From positions 1 through 64,000 of the forward strand of contig NZ_FUZT01000009.1 of the NCBI RefSeq assembly GCF_900167445.1: a DNA stretch of 64,000 bases, written 5' to 3'. Positions 45,708 through 53,775 of the stretch are shown in pieces. A program made the translations under genes and the position numbers. Below the pieces are notes generated by a model. The model had not been told where the DNA came from. It saw only the letters and a program-made list of their open reading frames with translations, and did no database searches. Position 1 is the stretch's first letter; each line of letters starts with the position of its first letter. The DNA comes from Maledivibacter halophilus (GTDB lineage Bacteria > Bacillota > Clostridia > Peptostreptococcales > Caminicellaceae).

Positions 45708-47069
45708 ATGCCTCAGATAATAAGAAAAGAAAATATTCCTAAAATATTAATTTCACTTTTATTTCCTATACTTATAATATTAATAAAACCCATAGGATTA
45801 TCATTAAATCAAAGCATAGTCCTTGGAAGCTTGTTTTTAACGGTGATATGGTGGGCATCAGGAATTGTGTATAAGGATGCAGCTTCTATTTTTCTAATTT
45901 TTATGTTTGTACTGTTTGGAGGAACACCTATAGAGAAAGTATTTTTCTTTCCATTGTCAGATAACTTTATTTTAGTAATAGCATCCTATTTATTATCCCA
46001 GGGAATTGTAAATTCAAAGGTTGCCGATAAATTTTCCAGCTTTATTTTAGAAAAATACTGTTATAACAGCATCAGACTTGTGATAATGTCCTTTTTGCTG
46101 GGAATAGGATTGATTTTCGTAATACCCCAGCCCTTTCCTAGAGTTATATTATTGGCCTCCATATATATAAACTTTTTAAAAAATTCAAAGGTTGATAAGG
46201 AAGAGAAGTCAGTTCTAATTTTTAGTGTATTTGTTGCATCTACTATAACATCGTTAATGTTTTTAAATGGAGACGTTATAATAAATTATTCAGCATTAAA
46301 GTTTGGCGGCATATCCATGACCTATATTGAATGGGCAAAGAATATGCTTTTGCCTACATTAATTACAACAATAATTATAGCCGCAGCTTTTATACTGGTA
46401 TTTAAGAAAAACCTTAAAGGTAGTTTTGAAAGAAAAAATACAGAAGAGAAAATATCCTTTGAAAATAGTGAAAAAAAGGCATTATTTATTACTTTTGTAG
46501 TTGTTTTATTATGGCTTACAGAATCAATACATGGAATAAGCAGTGCTAATGTGGCACTGATAGGTGTAATAGCTATGTTTATAGCTAAAATAATCGGTAT
46601 AAAGGATTTTAAAGTAATAAATATAAGCTTACTAATATTTTTAACAGCGGAATTTTCAATAGGAAAGGTATTAACCGGAAGCGGTATAGCAGATAATTTA
46701 AGGGATTTTTTAACTGGATTTTTCCCTTCCCCTGAAAGTATAATGTATATACCCTTTATAATTATTTTAATAATGTTTTTACATATGATAATGGGAAGCT
46801 TGGTTACGGCGGCTTCTGTTCTTATTCCAACTTTAATAACACTAACTGCTGGAAATCTATCTCCCCAGTTTATTGTAATGCTGTCGGTTGTATCTATTTG
46901 TTTTCATTATATAATGCCATTTCATCATGTAACAATCATGATAGGATATGGAAATGAATATTATGAGAATAGACATGTAATGAAAATAGGTATAATACTT
47001 ACATTTATAACTATTTTTACGGTTTTATTCGTATATATTCCTTGGTGGAAGCTTGTTGGTGTGATATAA
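45708..47069 (+). CDS. SLC13 family permease
   Basis: About 453-residue membrane carrier with some twelve hydrophobic segments. IWWASGIVYKDAASIFLIFMFVLFG, YLLSQGIVNSKVADKFSSFIL and MGSLVTAASVLIPTLITLTAG resemble the SLC13/ArsB-type ion-transporter fold. I choose the second ATG (45708) because AGGGAGG is seven bases upstream; the first lies one base from it. As the last gene after buk-ptb it may export the acid produced or import a precursor; either is inference. Confidence 0.75.
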   Translation: MPQIIRKENIPKILISLLFPILIILIKPIGLSLNQSIVLGSLFLTVIWWASGIVYKDAASIFLIFMFVLFGGTPIEKVFFFPLSDNFILVIASYLLSQGIVNSKVADKFSSFILEKYCYNSIRLVIMSFLLGIGLIFVIPQPFPRVILLASIYINFLKNSKVDKEEKSVLIFSVFVASTITSLMFLNGDVIINYSALKFGGISMTYIEWAKNMLLPTLITTIIIAAAFILVFKKNLKGSFERKNTEEKISFENSEKKALFITFVVVLLWLTESIHGISSANVALIGVIAMFIAKIIGIKDFKVINISLLIFLTAEFSIGKVLTGSGIADNLRDFLTGFFPSPESIMYIPFIIILIMFLHMIMGSLVTAASVLIPTLITLTAGNLSPQFIVMLSVVSICFHYIMPFHHVTIMIGYGNEYYENRHVMKIGIILTFITIFTVLFVYIPWWKLVGVI

Positions 47070-47127
47070 AAGAAATTGAGAAATACTGAGTAATACATAA
47101 AATAGATTAAAATAGTCAAAATGGGGT

Positions 47128-47156
47128 CAGGCCTGGTAAAAAGTTAGCCAGGCCTG
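47128..47156. terminator. Bidirectional terminator between the permease and the helicase
   Basis: CAGGCCTGG pairs with CCAGGCCTG across eleven bases, located between two convergent genes. Confidence 0.75.
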
Positions 47157-47164
47157 AAATTAAT

Positions 47165-49468
47165 TTATAATTTAATATATAAATTATCATTGACTTCATC
47201 TATCAGCTCTGAGGGATTGTTTTTGCAGTATATGTATAATTGATGTAAGGCTCTGGTTATTGCCACATAAAGGAGTTTTATATGGAGCTCATCCTTGATA
47301 TAGTTTTCCTTTGAACAGTCATATATCATGACTATATCAAATTCTAAACCCTTGGCCAAATAGGAAGGGATTATTACAACTCCTCCATTATAATCTATAT
47401 CCTTACCGGTTATTAGCTGAATATCTTTACATTTATGGTTTTTTAGTTTTTTATATACTTCATCACATTCTTTACTGGTTTTACAAATAATTGCAATAGA
47501 TTTATACTCTTTTTTTCTAAAGGTTTCTATTTTTTCTTTAATATCTTTTATTATGTCTTCTATACGATTTTTATTTATGACAAAGGGTTTGTCTCCGCTT
47601 CTTAGTACAGGCTGTGCTAATGGCAAATTTTTTCTATTTAAGCTTTTTATAACACCATTAGCAAAATTCATGATTTCTCTGGTAGAGCGATAACATTTTT
47701 TAATAGTTAAATATTGAGTTTTCCTATTTTGAAAGATATCTTCTATTATTTCATTCCAGTCATTTATTCCTCTATAGGAATGAATACCCTGTGATAAATC
47801 TCCAACAATTGTAAATGAATTATTAGAAGAAATTTCTTTTAGAATAAGCATTTGCATTGGACTAAGATCTTGGGCTTCGTCAACTACAATATGACTAAAC
47901 TTTTTTCCAAGGCTATCAGAACCTTTCAATTTATTTTTTATATATATGAGGGGCGACAAATCTTCTCTTTCTAAATATTTATTTTTAAATATTTGTTTGG
48001 AATATTTTGTTATGAAGGCTATATTCACCCTGTGGATTTTTCCAGAAGAATATCTATTTAATAAGGAATCATTTGTAATCAAATCTTTGTATAATTCTTC
48101 TATATTGATTTTTGTCCATGTTTTAAAGTAGTTTTCAAGTGATGAGAGGGATTTTTTATCTATTGAATCAAAGCTTTCATCTCTTTCATTATAGAGCTTA
48201 ATAAGATTTTCTCTTATTTTTTCATCATCACTATTTTTTCCCTTTATTTTATCAGCAAGTTTGTCATATTTTTCATGTATTTCATCTTTAACCTCATTGA
48301 TTCTTTTTTCAAGGGTTTCTTTGAAATGCTTTTTTATTCTTTCTATTCTAGGAACAACAGGAAGATAGCTATAGTCTTCATGATACATCTTCCAGACATC
48401 CCTATATGTATAAATTGTATAATCATTTATTTCAAAATCAGTTTTGGGTACTATATTATTAATTACATCTTCTAGAAATTTATCGATTATTTCCTTAAAT
48501 AAATAGGAGCCTTTAAAAGTTGATGTGAATCTGATTTTGCTTTTTTCTTCATTGGAAAGGGACTGAAGGTCTAATAAATTTATAAGCTTATCCTCAGCAT
48601 TTGTAAGGCTATAGTCTTTTTCAAGGAGTTTTAATGCAAGGTCCTCAAAGGTAGACTGTTTAATTTCATCAACTCCTAAACCGGGTAAAACATCCCTTAT
48701 ATAGTTTAAAAACAAATTGTTTGGGACAATTATAAGAATATTTTCTGGCTTTAAAATATTCTTATAGGTATACATCAGGTAGGCAATTCTATGAAGTACT
48801 ATTGTGGTTTTTCCACTGCCTGCAGCCCCCTGAACAATAACTGTATTTTTTCTGTCGGCCCTTATAATATCATTTTGCTCAGATTGTATTGTTGTGACAA
48901 TATCCTTGAGCCTATTGTCCTTCTTTTGCCATAGGGCTTTTTGTAAAAATTCATCCATTGGAGTGAGTCCCTTGTCAAATATATTAATGAGCTTCCTATT
49001 TTCTATTTCATATTGTCTTTTTGCTGTTAAATCGCCCATTATCAGTCCTTCTGGAGCTGTATACATAGCTTCTCCAAGCTCTCCACTATAATATAAGCTT
49101 GCTATGGGAGCCCTCCAGTCTATTACTAATCTTTTATCATTTTCTTTTTCTACAACACTGGTTTTTCCTATATAATAGGTTTGGGTTTCATCATCACCCA
49201 GTCGTTTAAAATCTATTCTTCCAAAATAGGGTTTAATTTTAGCTGCCTTTAATTCATTTAGCTTTTTAGCATTTATTTTCCAAAAATGTTGAGTTAATTC
49301 ATAGTCATTACTATATCCACCACCGGATGCTTTTCTGATTTGAAAAAATTTTTCTTCCAGAATATCTACCTCTTTTTTTATATAGTCAGTTTCTTTATCA
49401 ACGCAATCATATGTCTTTTCTAAATATGTACTTTCTTCAATATAATCAGAATGTTTATTTGCCAACAA
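47165..49468 (-). CDS. HelD-type UvrD-like helicase (RNA polymerase recycling)
   Basis: 767-residue superfamily 1 helicase. N-terminal coiled-coil arm (residues ~1-65, KETDYIKKEVDILEEKFFQIRK), GAAGSGKTTIVLHRIAYLMY (Walker A, ~213), VDEAQDLSPMQMLIL (Walker B), VGDLSQGIHSYRGINDW, and C-terminal YVAITRALHQLYIY motif VI. The first segment with YFGRIDF and IDWRAPIASLYYSG is typical of HelD, which releases stalled RNA polymerase in Firmicutes. Start is a TTG with GGAGGG upstream. Confidence 0.9.
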   Translation of the reverse strand: MLANKHSDYIEESTYLEKTYDCVDKETDYIKKEVDILEEKFFQIRKASGGGYSNDYELTQHFWKINAKKLNELKAAKIKPYFGRIDFKRLGDDETQTYYIGKTSVVEKENDKRLVIDWRAPIASLYYSGELGEAMYTAPEGLIMGDLTAKRQYEIENRKLINIFDKGLTPMDEFLQKALWQKKDNRLKDIVTTIQSEQNDIIRADRKNTVIVQGAAGSGKTTIVLHRIAYLMYTYKNILKPENILIIVPNNLFLNYIRDVLPGLGVDEIKQSTFEDLALKLLEKDYSLTNAEDKLINLLDLQSLSNEEKSKIRFTSTFKGSYLFKEIIDKFLEDVINNIVPKTDFEINDYTIYTYRDVWKMYHEDYSYLPVVPRIERIKKHFKETLEKRINEVKDEIHEKYDKLADKIKGKNSDDEKIRENLIKLYNERDESFDSIDKKSLSSLENYFKTWTKINIEELYKDLITNDSLLNRYSSGKIHRVNIAFITKYSKQIFKNKYLEREDLSPLIYIKNKLKGSDSLGKKFSHIVVDEAQDLSPMQMLILKEISSNNSFTIVGDLSQGIHSYRGINDWNEIIEDIFQNRKTQYLTIKKCYRSTREIMNFANGVIKSLNRKNLPLAQPVLRSGDKPFVINKNRIEDIIKDIKEKIETFRKKEYKSIAIICKTSKECDEVYKKLKNHKCKDIQLITGKDIDYNGGVVIIPSYLAKGLEFDIVMIYDCSKENYIKDELHIKLLYVAITRALHQLYIYCKNNPSELIDEVNDNLYIKL

Positions 49469-49753
49469 AAAAATCCCTCCTAATAATTATCTCGAGTAAG
49501 AATATTATATATAAATTGGGATTACATTGAAAATAGCGTAAAAGAGGTATCTGTATAATGAGATGCTAATGGAAATAGATTGGAAATGCAAACTCAATAA
49601 TTCTTAGTTTTTTTAACTTTTTCTTGCCTAAATGGCATTTTTATTATATACTATTGTAAAAGTCGTACTTAAAATAAATTTACATATTATGACAATTTAT
49701 TTAAGGTTTATAACTTCGGAAAACAGGAAAAATTTTTAGATTAAAATGCAAGA

Positions 49754-49792
49754 GCCACCGGTTTATTTCAATTAACCGGTGGCTTTTTACTT
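49754..49792. terminator. Strong hairpin downstream of the Spo0E-like gene
   Basis: GAGCCACCGGTT pairs with AACCGGTGGCT across ten bases. The T-run (TTTTT) is on the plus strand; on the minus strand, where the Spo0E-like gene ends, only CTTGCATTTT follows, so it is at best asymmetric there. Confidence 0.65.
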
Positions 49793-49807
49793 CGGTGTTT
49801 TATTTTA

Positions 49808-50092
49808 CTAAATATTATTTTTCTTATAATATTCTACAATTAGGATATCAAGCTCTTCACTGATTTTTACAGTTTCATTGGCAGTTAGAGTACCTTGGCT
49901 TTCTTTAAATCCTGCTGTTTTATACATTTTATACCGTACATTATTGATGGATTCCTTCATTTGATTTATTCTTTCTTTCTCTACATTATTTCTTTCTTTT
50001 CCAGAAGGGCTGGGGGAGCAGCTGCAGTTTTTAGAATCATCATATGCAGACTGTTTCCCACAACCTTTCTTTTTTGGGTTTTTGTAATGCAT
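49808..50092 (-). CDS. Spo0E-like sporulation regulatory protein
   Basis: 94-residue protein. The C-terminal ~55 residues (INQMKESINNVRYKMYKTAG, then KISEELDILIVEYYKK) match the Spo0E family of aspartyl-phosphate phosphatases, which remove phosphate from Spo0A; SxELDxLIxxY is the family signature. The N-terminal third is unusual: basic, with CGKQSAYDDSKNCSCSPSPS, rich in Cys and Ser. AGAGG precedes the ATG by 11 bases but is part of a perfect hairpin, and a structured leader of about 245 nt lies upstream, so translation is probably controlled. Confidence 0.8.
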   Translation of the reverse strand: MHYKNPKKKGCGKQSAYDDSKNCSCSPSPSGKERNNVEKERINQMKESINNVRYKMYKTAGFKESQGTLTANETVKISEELDILIVEYYKKNNI

Positions 50093-50099
50093 ATATATC

Positions 50100-50134
50100 T
50101 TTTCCTCTCAAAAAAATTTTTTTTGAGAGGAAAA
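50100..50134 (-). promoter_or_regulatory. Palindromic hairpin hiding the Spo0E-like ribosome binding site
   Basis: TTTTCCTCTC (minus-strand RNA, 50134-50125) pairs perfectly with GAGAGGAAAA (50109-50100), continued by an A-run/T-run. The right arm contains the AGAGG ribosome binding site. The left arm is also the 3' strand of the long terminal helix of the upstream RNA, so the two structures exclude each other. Confidence 0.7.
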
Positions 50135-50338
50135 TTAAAAAAGTGCACAGCAGGAATATAGAGTTCCTACACGTGCACCTATGTTATCTCATTGAAAAAA
50201 ATTGGTAAATGTTATATAATAACATAAGGTTGCTTGTGATAGCTATATAAGCTATTCGTGTAGGTAGTGTGCTTACCTGCATGAGCTTTTGAGTGCGGCC
50301 ACACTCAAAAGACACGGCGACCTTTTTAATTTTCCTCT
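50100..50338 (-). ncRNA. Structured RNA leader with switch-like architecture upstream of the Spo0E-like gene
   Basis: About 240-nt RNA. A 16-bp terminal helix joins AGAGGAAAATTAAAAA (50338-50323) to TTTTTAATTTTCCTCT (50141-50126). Inside are CTTTTGAGTG/CACTCAAAAG (10 bp), CGTGT/ACACG, a GCAGGTA/TACCTAC stem, ATAGCT/AGCTAT, a TATGTTAT/ATAACATA arm and a GTGCAC/GTGCAC arm. A promoter ends exactly where it starts. Two internal stems have C-A mismatches on the minus strand that are G-T pairs on the plus strand, so the opposite orientation is not excluded. It could be a raiA-type RNA or a new element. Confidence 0.65.
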
Positions 50339-50344
50339 ACATAG

Positions 50345-50374
50345 ATTATATACTATTTCTGGTTAAAAATGCAA
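50345..50374 (-). promoter_or_regulatory. Promoter of the structured RNA / Spo0E-like gene
   Basis: Minus strand TTGCAT (50374-50369), 18-base spacer, TATAAT (50350-50345). The -35 is weak, the -10 perfect; predicted start at about 50338 coincides with the first base of the terminal helix. Confidence 0.6.
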
Positions 50375-50781
50375 GAAGATTTAAATTTTTCATGTAATGA
50401 ATGGGATATGTTTTTAGGTATACCCAAATTTTATGCAGTAGATAGTTTTTGCTGAAGGTAATTATGCAATTTATTTAAATCTTAGGAGATATTTTAAACT
50501 TTAATCATAGGCGTTATCTTAAACTATATACCCCTTTTGGTTGTCTTTTTGCAAATGTAATTTGCTCAAATATATAGAAATGAATCAAAAGTATATAAAG
50601 GTTTAAAAACTATAAATCTATTAGCACAAAAATCCAATGAAAACACAGAAAAAATTAGAGTGCCTAGTAATGCTATAGCTTCAATCTAATTTTAAGAATG
50701 TTTTTGAAATTGTGACAGATTAAGCTCAAAAGAAAAAAAGCCCAGTAATTAGCATTGATTGCTTTTTATTGGATTTTTTTA
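50375..50781. other. Intergenic region left of the CRISPR array
   Basis: No intact gene. A short frame at 50600-50689 translates as a possible chemoreceptor remnant (see separate entry). An imperfect hairpin (CCAGTAATTAGCA with TGCTTTTTATTGG) precedes the array's distal end and could terminate its minus-strand transcript. Confidence 0.4.
50600..50689 (+). pseudogene. Possible methyl-accepting chemotaxis protein remnant
   Basis: The frame reads ...INLLAQKSNENTEKIR... before a stop, similar to the LAEQSNEATKKI stretch of chemoreceptor signalling domains. No start, no ribosome binding site and no flanking homology were seen, so this is a weak call. Confidence 0.25.
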
Positions 50782-51413
50782 AACTTAATTCCTCATAGGT
50801 AATCTAAAAACGAAGAAGAAATAAAAGAGGGGCAACAATTTATTAATTTGTTTCAATTCCTCATAGGTAATCTAAAAACGTACAACTGTCTTTTATTTCC
50901 TCCATTTCTTTAGTTGTGTTTCAATTCCTCATAGGTAATCTAAAAACAAAATTTATGGAATTTAATGAACTGCCTTTTAAAAAGTTTCAATTCCTCATAG
51001 GTAATCTAAAAACTAGCAAAAGCTGCGACAACTATTTTTGCAAAACTTTGTTTCAATTCCTCATAGGTAATCTAAAAACTTAGAAAACAGCGCTTTTTAT
51101 GGAGGGGTATATAAGTTTCAATTCCTCATAGGTAATCTAAAAACGTTCTCCTTCTCTAGCTTCTAAAGTAGTTATTGATGTTCGTTTCAATTCCTCATAG
51201 GTAATCTAAAAACCGTATTAAAATTGCCCTGCTTAAACAATACTTCTTTGTTTCAATTCCTCATAGGTAATCTAAAAACTATCTAAACTAAATTCATTAG
51301 CATCATCCAACAAATCGTTTCAATTCCTCATAGGTAATCTAAAAACAATGTTATATTTGCTGGATATTGTATAGCTCCTGAAAGTTTCAATTCCTCATAG
51401 GTAATCTAAAAAC
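50782..51413 (-). CRISPR. CRISPR array, 10 repeats and 9 spacers, no adjacent cas genes
   Basis: Thirty-base repeats begin GTTTCAATTCCTC and end AGGTAATCTAAAAAC on the plus strand, at 50782, 50850, 50918, 50984, 51050, 51115, 51184, 51250, 51317 and 51384. Spacers are 35-39 nt. Read on the minus strand, repeats end in ATTGAAAC, the usual 5' crRNA tag of type I-B systems, so transcription runs leftward. The leftmost repeat is degenerate at the end expected for the trailer, confirming a leader on the right (from 51414). No cas gene occurs in the window. Confidence 0.97.
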
Positions 51414-51526
51414 CCATTTTCCCCTTGAAAATGCTATATTCTTATTCTTCTACATAAATCAAAAAAATCCTTCTTTTTTTGAATAAAATCTTAAAAATAT
51501 TGCAATTACTATATATCTTCAAAAAC
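51414..51526 (-). promoter_or_regulatory. CRISPR leader region
   Basis: AT-rich sequence immediately right of the last intact repeat. Its repeat-proximal ~30 bases (CATTTTCC then TTGAAAATGCTATAT) are nearly repeated next to the relic repeat at 51800, supporting their identity as leader. Confidence 0.6.
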
Positions 51527-51582
51527 AAAAATGTCGTCGACCTACAGGGGTTTTTGCGCTACTGGGGGTCGACGACATTTTT
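51527..51582. repeat. Perfect inverted repeat beside the CRISPR leader
   Basis: AAAAATGTCGTCGACC (51527-51542) and GGTCGACGACATTTTT (51567-51582) pair over 16 bp around a 24-nt loop containing AGGGGTTTTTGCGC. It is GC-rich in an AT-rich region. It has A- and T-runs at its ends, so it could terminate transcription both ways. I recall similar GTCGTCGACC elements near clostridial CRISPR loci but cannot verify this. Confidence 0.8.
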
Positions 51583-51617
51583 ATATTTGATTCTTTATTT
51601 AATTTTTAAATAATTTC

Positions 51618-51748
51618 TAATCAGAATTTTCATAGGGAATTTTTTCTATTTCTTCTTTTGTACACGTCCTTACTCTAATATCCATTATTGACTGTTTAGA
51701 TTCTTTATACTCTTTGTCTGTATATGGATTTAGATATATTATATCAAA
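51618..51748 (-). pseudogene. Remnant of an Rpn-family (PD-(D/E)XK) nuclease/transposase-like gene
   Basis: Minus-strand frame of about 43 codons reading IIYLNPYTDKEYKESKQS, then IMDIRVRTCTKEEIEK before a TAG. This matches the N-terminal region of Rpn-type proteins (LNPY..KEY..SK.SI.DI......G), which normally extend to ~300 residues. No start codon context and the rest is missing, so it is a fragment. It lies between the CRISPR leader and a relic repeat. Confidence 0.5.
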
Positions 51749-51799
51749 TTATTATGATATTAGTTGCTTTTTATAAGCTTTTAAAGTGTTTTTTATGAT

Positions 51800-51852
51800 T
51801 TTTTGATCCTTTATAGGTAATCTAAAAATCTATTTTTCCTTTGAAAATGCTA
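51800..51852 (-). repeat. Relic CRISPR repeat with leader fragment
   Basis: TATAGGTAATCTAAAAA matches the 3' part of the array repeat and is followed by CTATTTTTCC and TTTGAAAATGCTATATCC, closely matching the leader next to the main array. The first half of the repeat is degenerate. Confidence 0.65.
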
Positions 51853-52069
51853 TATCCTTTTTGTGGCATTCATTAACATTTTCAAAAAATGACAGCCTTG
51901 GGCAAAGAGAAAGATTTATTGGTAGTAACTATGAAGAGTAAAGAAAAATGCATGATGATAGTAAATGTTTTTTTATTGGAGACATGATATAAAAAAATGA
52001 TATAATAAAAAGTAAACTATTACTTTTCAAGCAAGTTGTGTAAATTGAATTTAAGAGGAGATGACAAAT

Positions 52070-53491
52070 TTGAAAAAGCTAATTAAACTGGTAGTATGTA
52101 CTTTTCTAATAATTAATATGGGACTGCTAAATATCTATGCCCTGGATGATGTGAAAAAGGATGAGGCCTTTACTAGGGCTCAAGTAAAAGAGGATATAGA
52201 TTTTATGATGAAAACCTTAGAGTCTGTCCATCCAAATCTATATTTTGCAGTGTTAGAGGAGCAGGTAGAAAAGGAGATAAATAAAGAGCTGGGGGATATA
52301 AAGGACTTTGCAACTGGCCTGGAGGTGTATAAGAAATTTTCCCCTATAATCAACAAGTTTCAGGATGGCCATACAGGTATGGCATTTCCAGAGGACTATA
52401 TAACAAATCTAAAGAATTCAGACAAATTACTTTTTTTAGATATAGAAGTTAAGGCTGGAAAAATTTACATAAAAGATAGCTATAGAAAGGAATATGAAAA
52501 ATATAATGGATGGACCATTGAATCCATAAATGAAAAGGATGCATCAACAATATATGAAGAGATAATAAAATACATAAGCGGCAGCCAAATAGGCTTTAAG
52601 GAATCTCGTATTGAAAGCAATTTTGTATTGTATTACTATTTGGACAATGAGTTAATGGATAATTATACAATAAAGGTTAAAAACGAAGAAAAAGAAGGAA
52701 TAATGAAGATTAAGGGCATCAGTCTTGAAGAAGGCAGAAAGCTCAGAGGCGAAGAAGAGCAGCAAAGAGAAGATTATGTTTATAAAAAGATTGATGATAA
52801 TACGGGATTAATTACTTTTAATAGCTTTAGTGATTTTGAAAAATTCGACAAATTTTTAGATGAAACCTTTAAAGAAATAAATGAAGAAAAAATAAGTAAC
52901 ATTATAGTAGATTTAAGAGAAAATGGAGGAGGAAACTCTCGGTTAGGGGATTTATTAATAGAGTATATTTATGATGGAAAATATACTCAGGCAAATAGAA
53001 TGGATATGAAAATAAGTGATGAAATCATTAAATATTATGATCATTTAGCTAAAGAGAATAATGCTAGTGAAGAGGAGATACAGGAAATGAAGGATCAATA
53101 TATGGGAAGTGTAGGAGAATGTATTACTTTTAGTGCTGAGCCCTCAAGACATTTTTTAGACAAGGCAAAGTTTCAGGGGGATGTTTATTTCTTAATAGGC
53201 AAGCGTACATTTTCCAGTGCAGTTATGTTATCTTCAACGGTTAAGGACTATAATATGGGCTATCTAATAGGAGAAGAAACAGGAGGACTTGCAACTCATT
53301 ATGGTGATCTTTATAGGTTTACTCTTCCCAATACTAGCTTGAACATGGTTGTATCCCATAAATATTTTGTTAGACCTAATGGACTTGATACAAAAAGAGG
53401 TGTGTTGCCTGATTATGATATAAAGGACTTAGGAGAAAGGGATGCTTTAGACATAGCACTTAAGATAATAGAAAATAAAACTGGGGAATAA
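52070..53491 (+). CDS. S41 family peptidase, secreted
   Basis: About 473-residue protein with an N-terminal signal peptide (KKLIKLVVCTFLIINMGLLNIYA). The C-terminal S41 (tail-specific protease-like) domain contains GLITFNSFSDF, IIVDLRENGGGNSRLGD and KRTFSSAVMLSSTVKD, in which the FSSA serine is the likely nucleophile, then IGEETGG. No PDZ domain is evident. Start placed at the TTG at 52070 because AAGAGGAG directly abuts the ATG at 52061. Likely acts outside the membrane; substrate unknown. Monocistronic, followed by a long nested inverted repeat. Confidence 0.85.
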   Translation: MKKLIKLVVCTFLIINMGLLNIYALDDVKKDEAFTRAQVKEDIDFMMKTLESVHPNLYFAVLEEQVEKEINKELGDIKDFATGLEVYKKFSPIINKFQDGHTGMAFPEDYITNLKNSDKLLFLDIEVKAGKIYIKDSYRKEYEKYNGWTIESINEKDASTIYEEIIKYISGSQIGFKESRIESNFVLYYYLDNELMDNYTIKVKNEEKEGIMKIKGISLEEGRKLRGEEEQQREDYVYKKIDDNTGLITFNSFSDFEKFDKFLDETFKEINEEKISNIIVDLRENGGGNSRLGDLLIEYIYDGKYTQANRMDMKISDEIIKYYDHLAKENNASEEEIQEMKDQYMGSVGECITFSAEPSRHFLDKAKFQGDVYFLIGKRTFSSAVMLSSTVKDYNMGYLIGEETGGLATHYGDLYRFTLPNTSLNMVVSHKYFVRPNGLDTKRGVLPDYDIKDLGERDALDIALKIIENKTGE

Positions 53492-53507
53492 TTTAAAATA
53501 GAATTTA

Positions 53508-53615
53508 GGGGTTTTAATATTTCCTTTTTGTTCATGTAATAAACCTGTTTTTTTATATAGTTTTAAAAGAAAAAACAGGTTTATAAAAATCACTCAAATG
53601 AAATATTAAAACCCC
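53508..53615. repeat. Nested inverted repeat (MITE-like or terminator)
   Basis: Outer arms GGGGTTTTAATATTTC (53508-53523) and GAAATATTAAAACCCC (53600-53615) are perfect over 16 bp; inner arms AAACCTGTTTTTT (53541-53553) and AAAAAACAGGTTT (about 53570-53583) form a second stem. The inner stem could act as a terminator for the peptidase gene; the 108-bp whole resembles a miniature transposable element, but no second copy is in this window. Confidence 0.6.
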
Positions 53616-53775
53616 ATAATGTAAAAACTGGCATAATGAGTTAAGTTAATATATAAATTAGGAGTAGCATATTATAATTTTTTATAGGATATTTATAAAT
53701 GAATAGGAATTTATTTTTAAACACTTGACAAAGGTGAATTTTGGCACTAAAATTTTAGTGTGGAGGGATTTAGAT

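Noticed and set aside
50126..50338. 6S RNA as identity of the structured RNA at 50.1-50.3 kb
   Set aside because: It has a long terminal helix and about the right length, but multiple separate internal arms rather than a single rod with a central bubble, and no recognised 6S motif; kept as an unassigned structured RNA.
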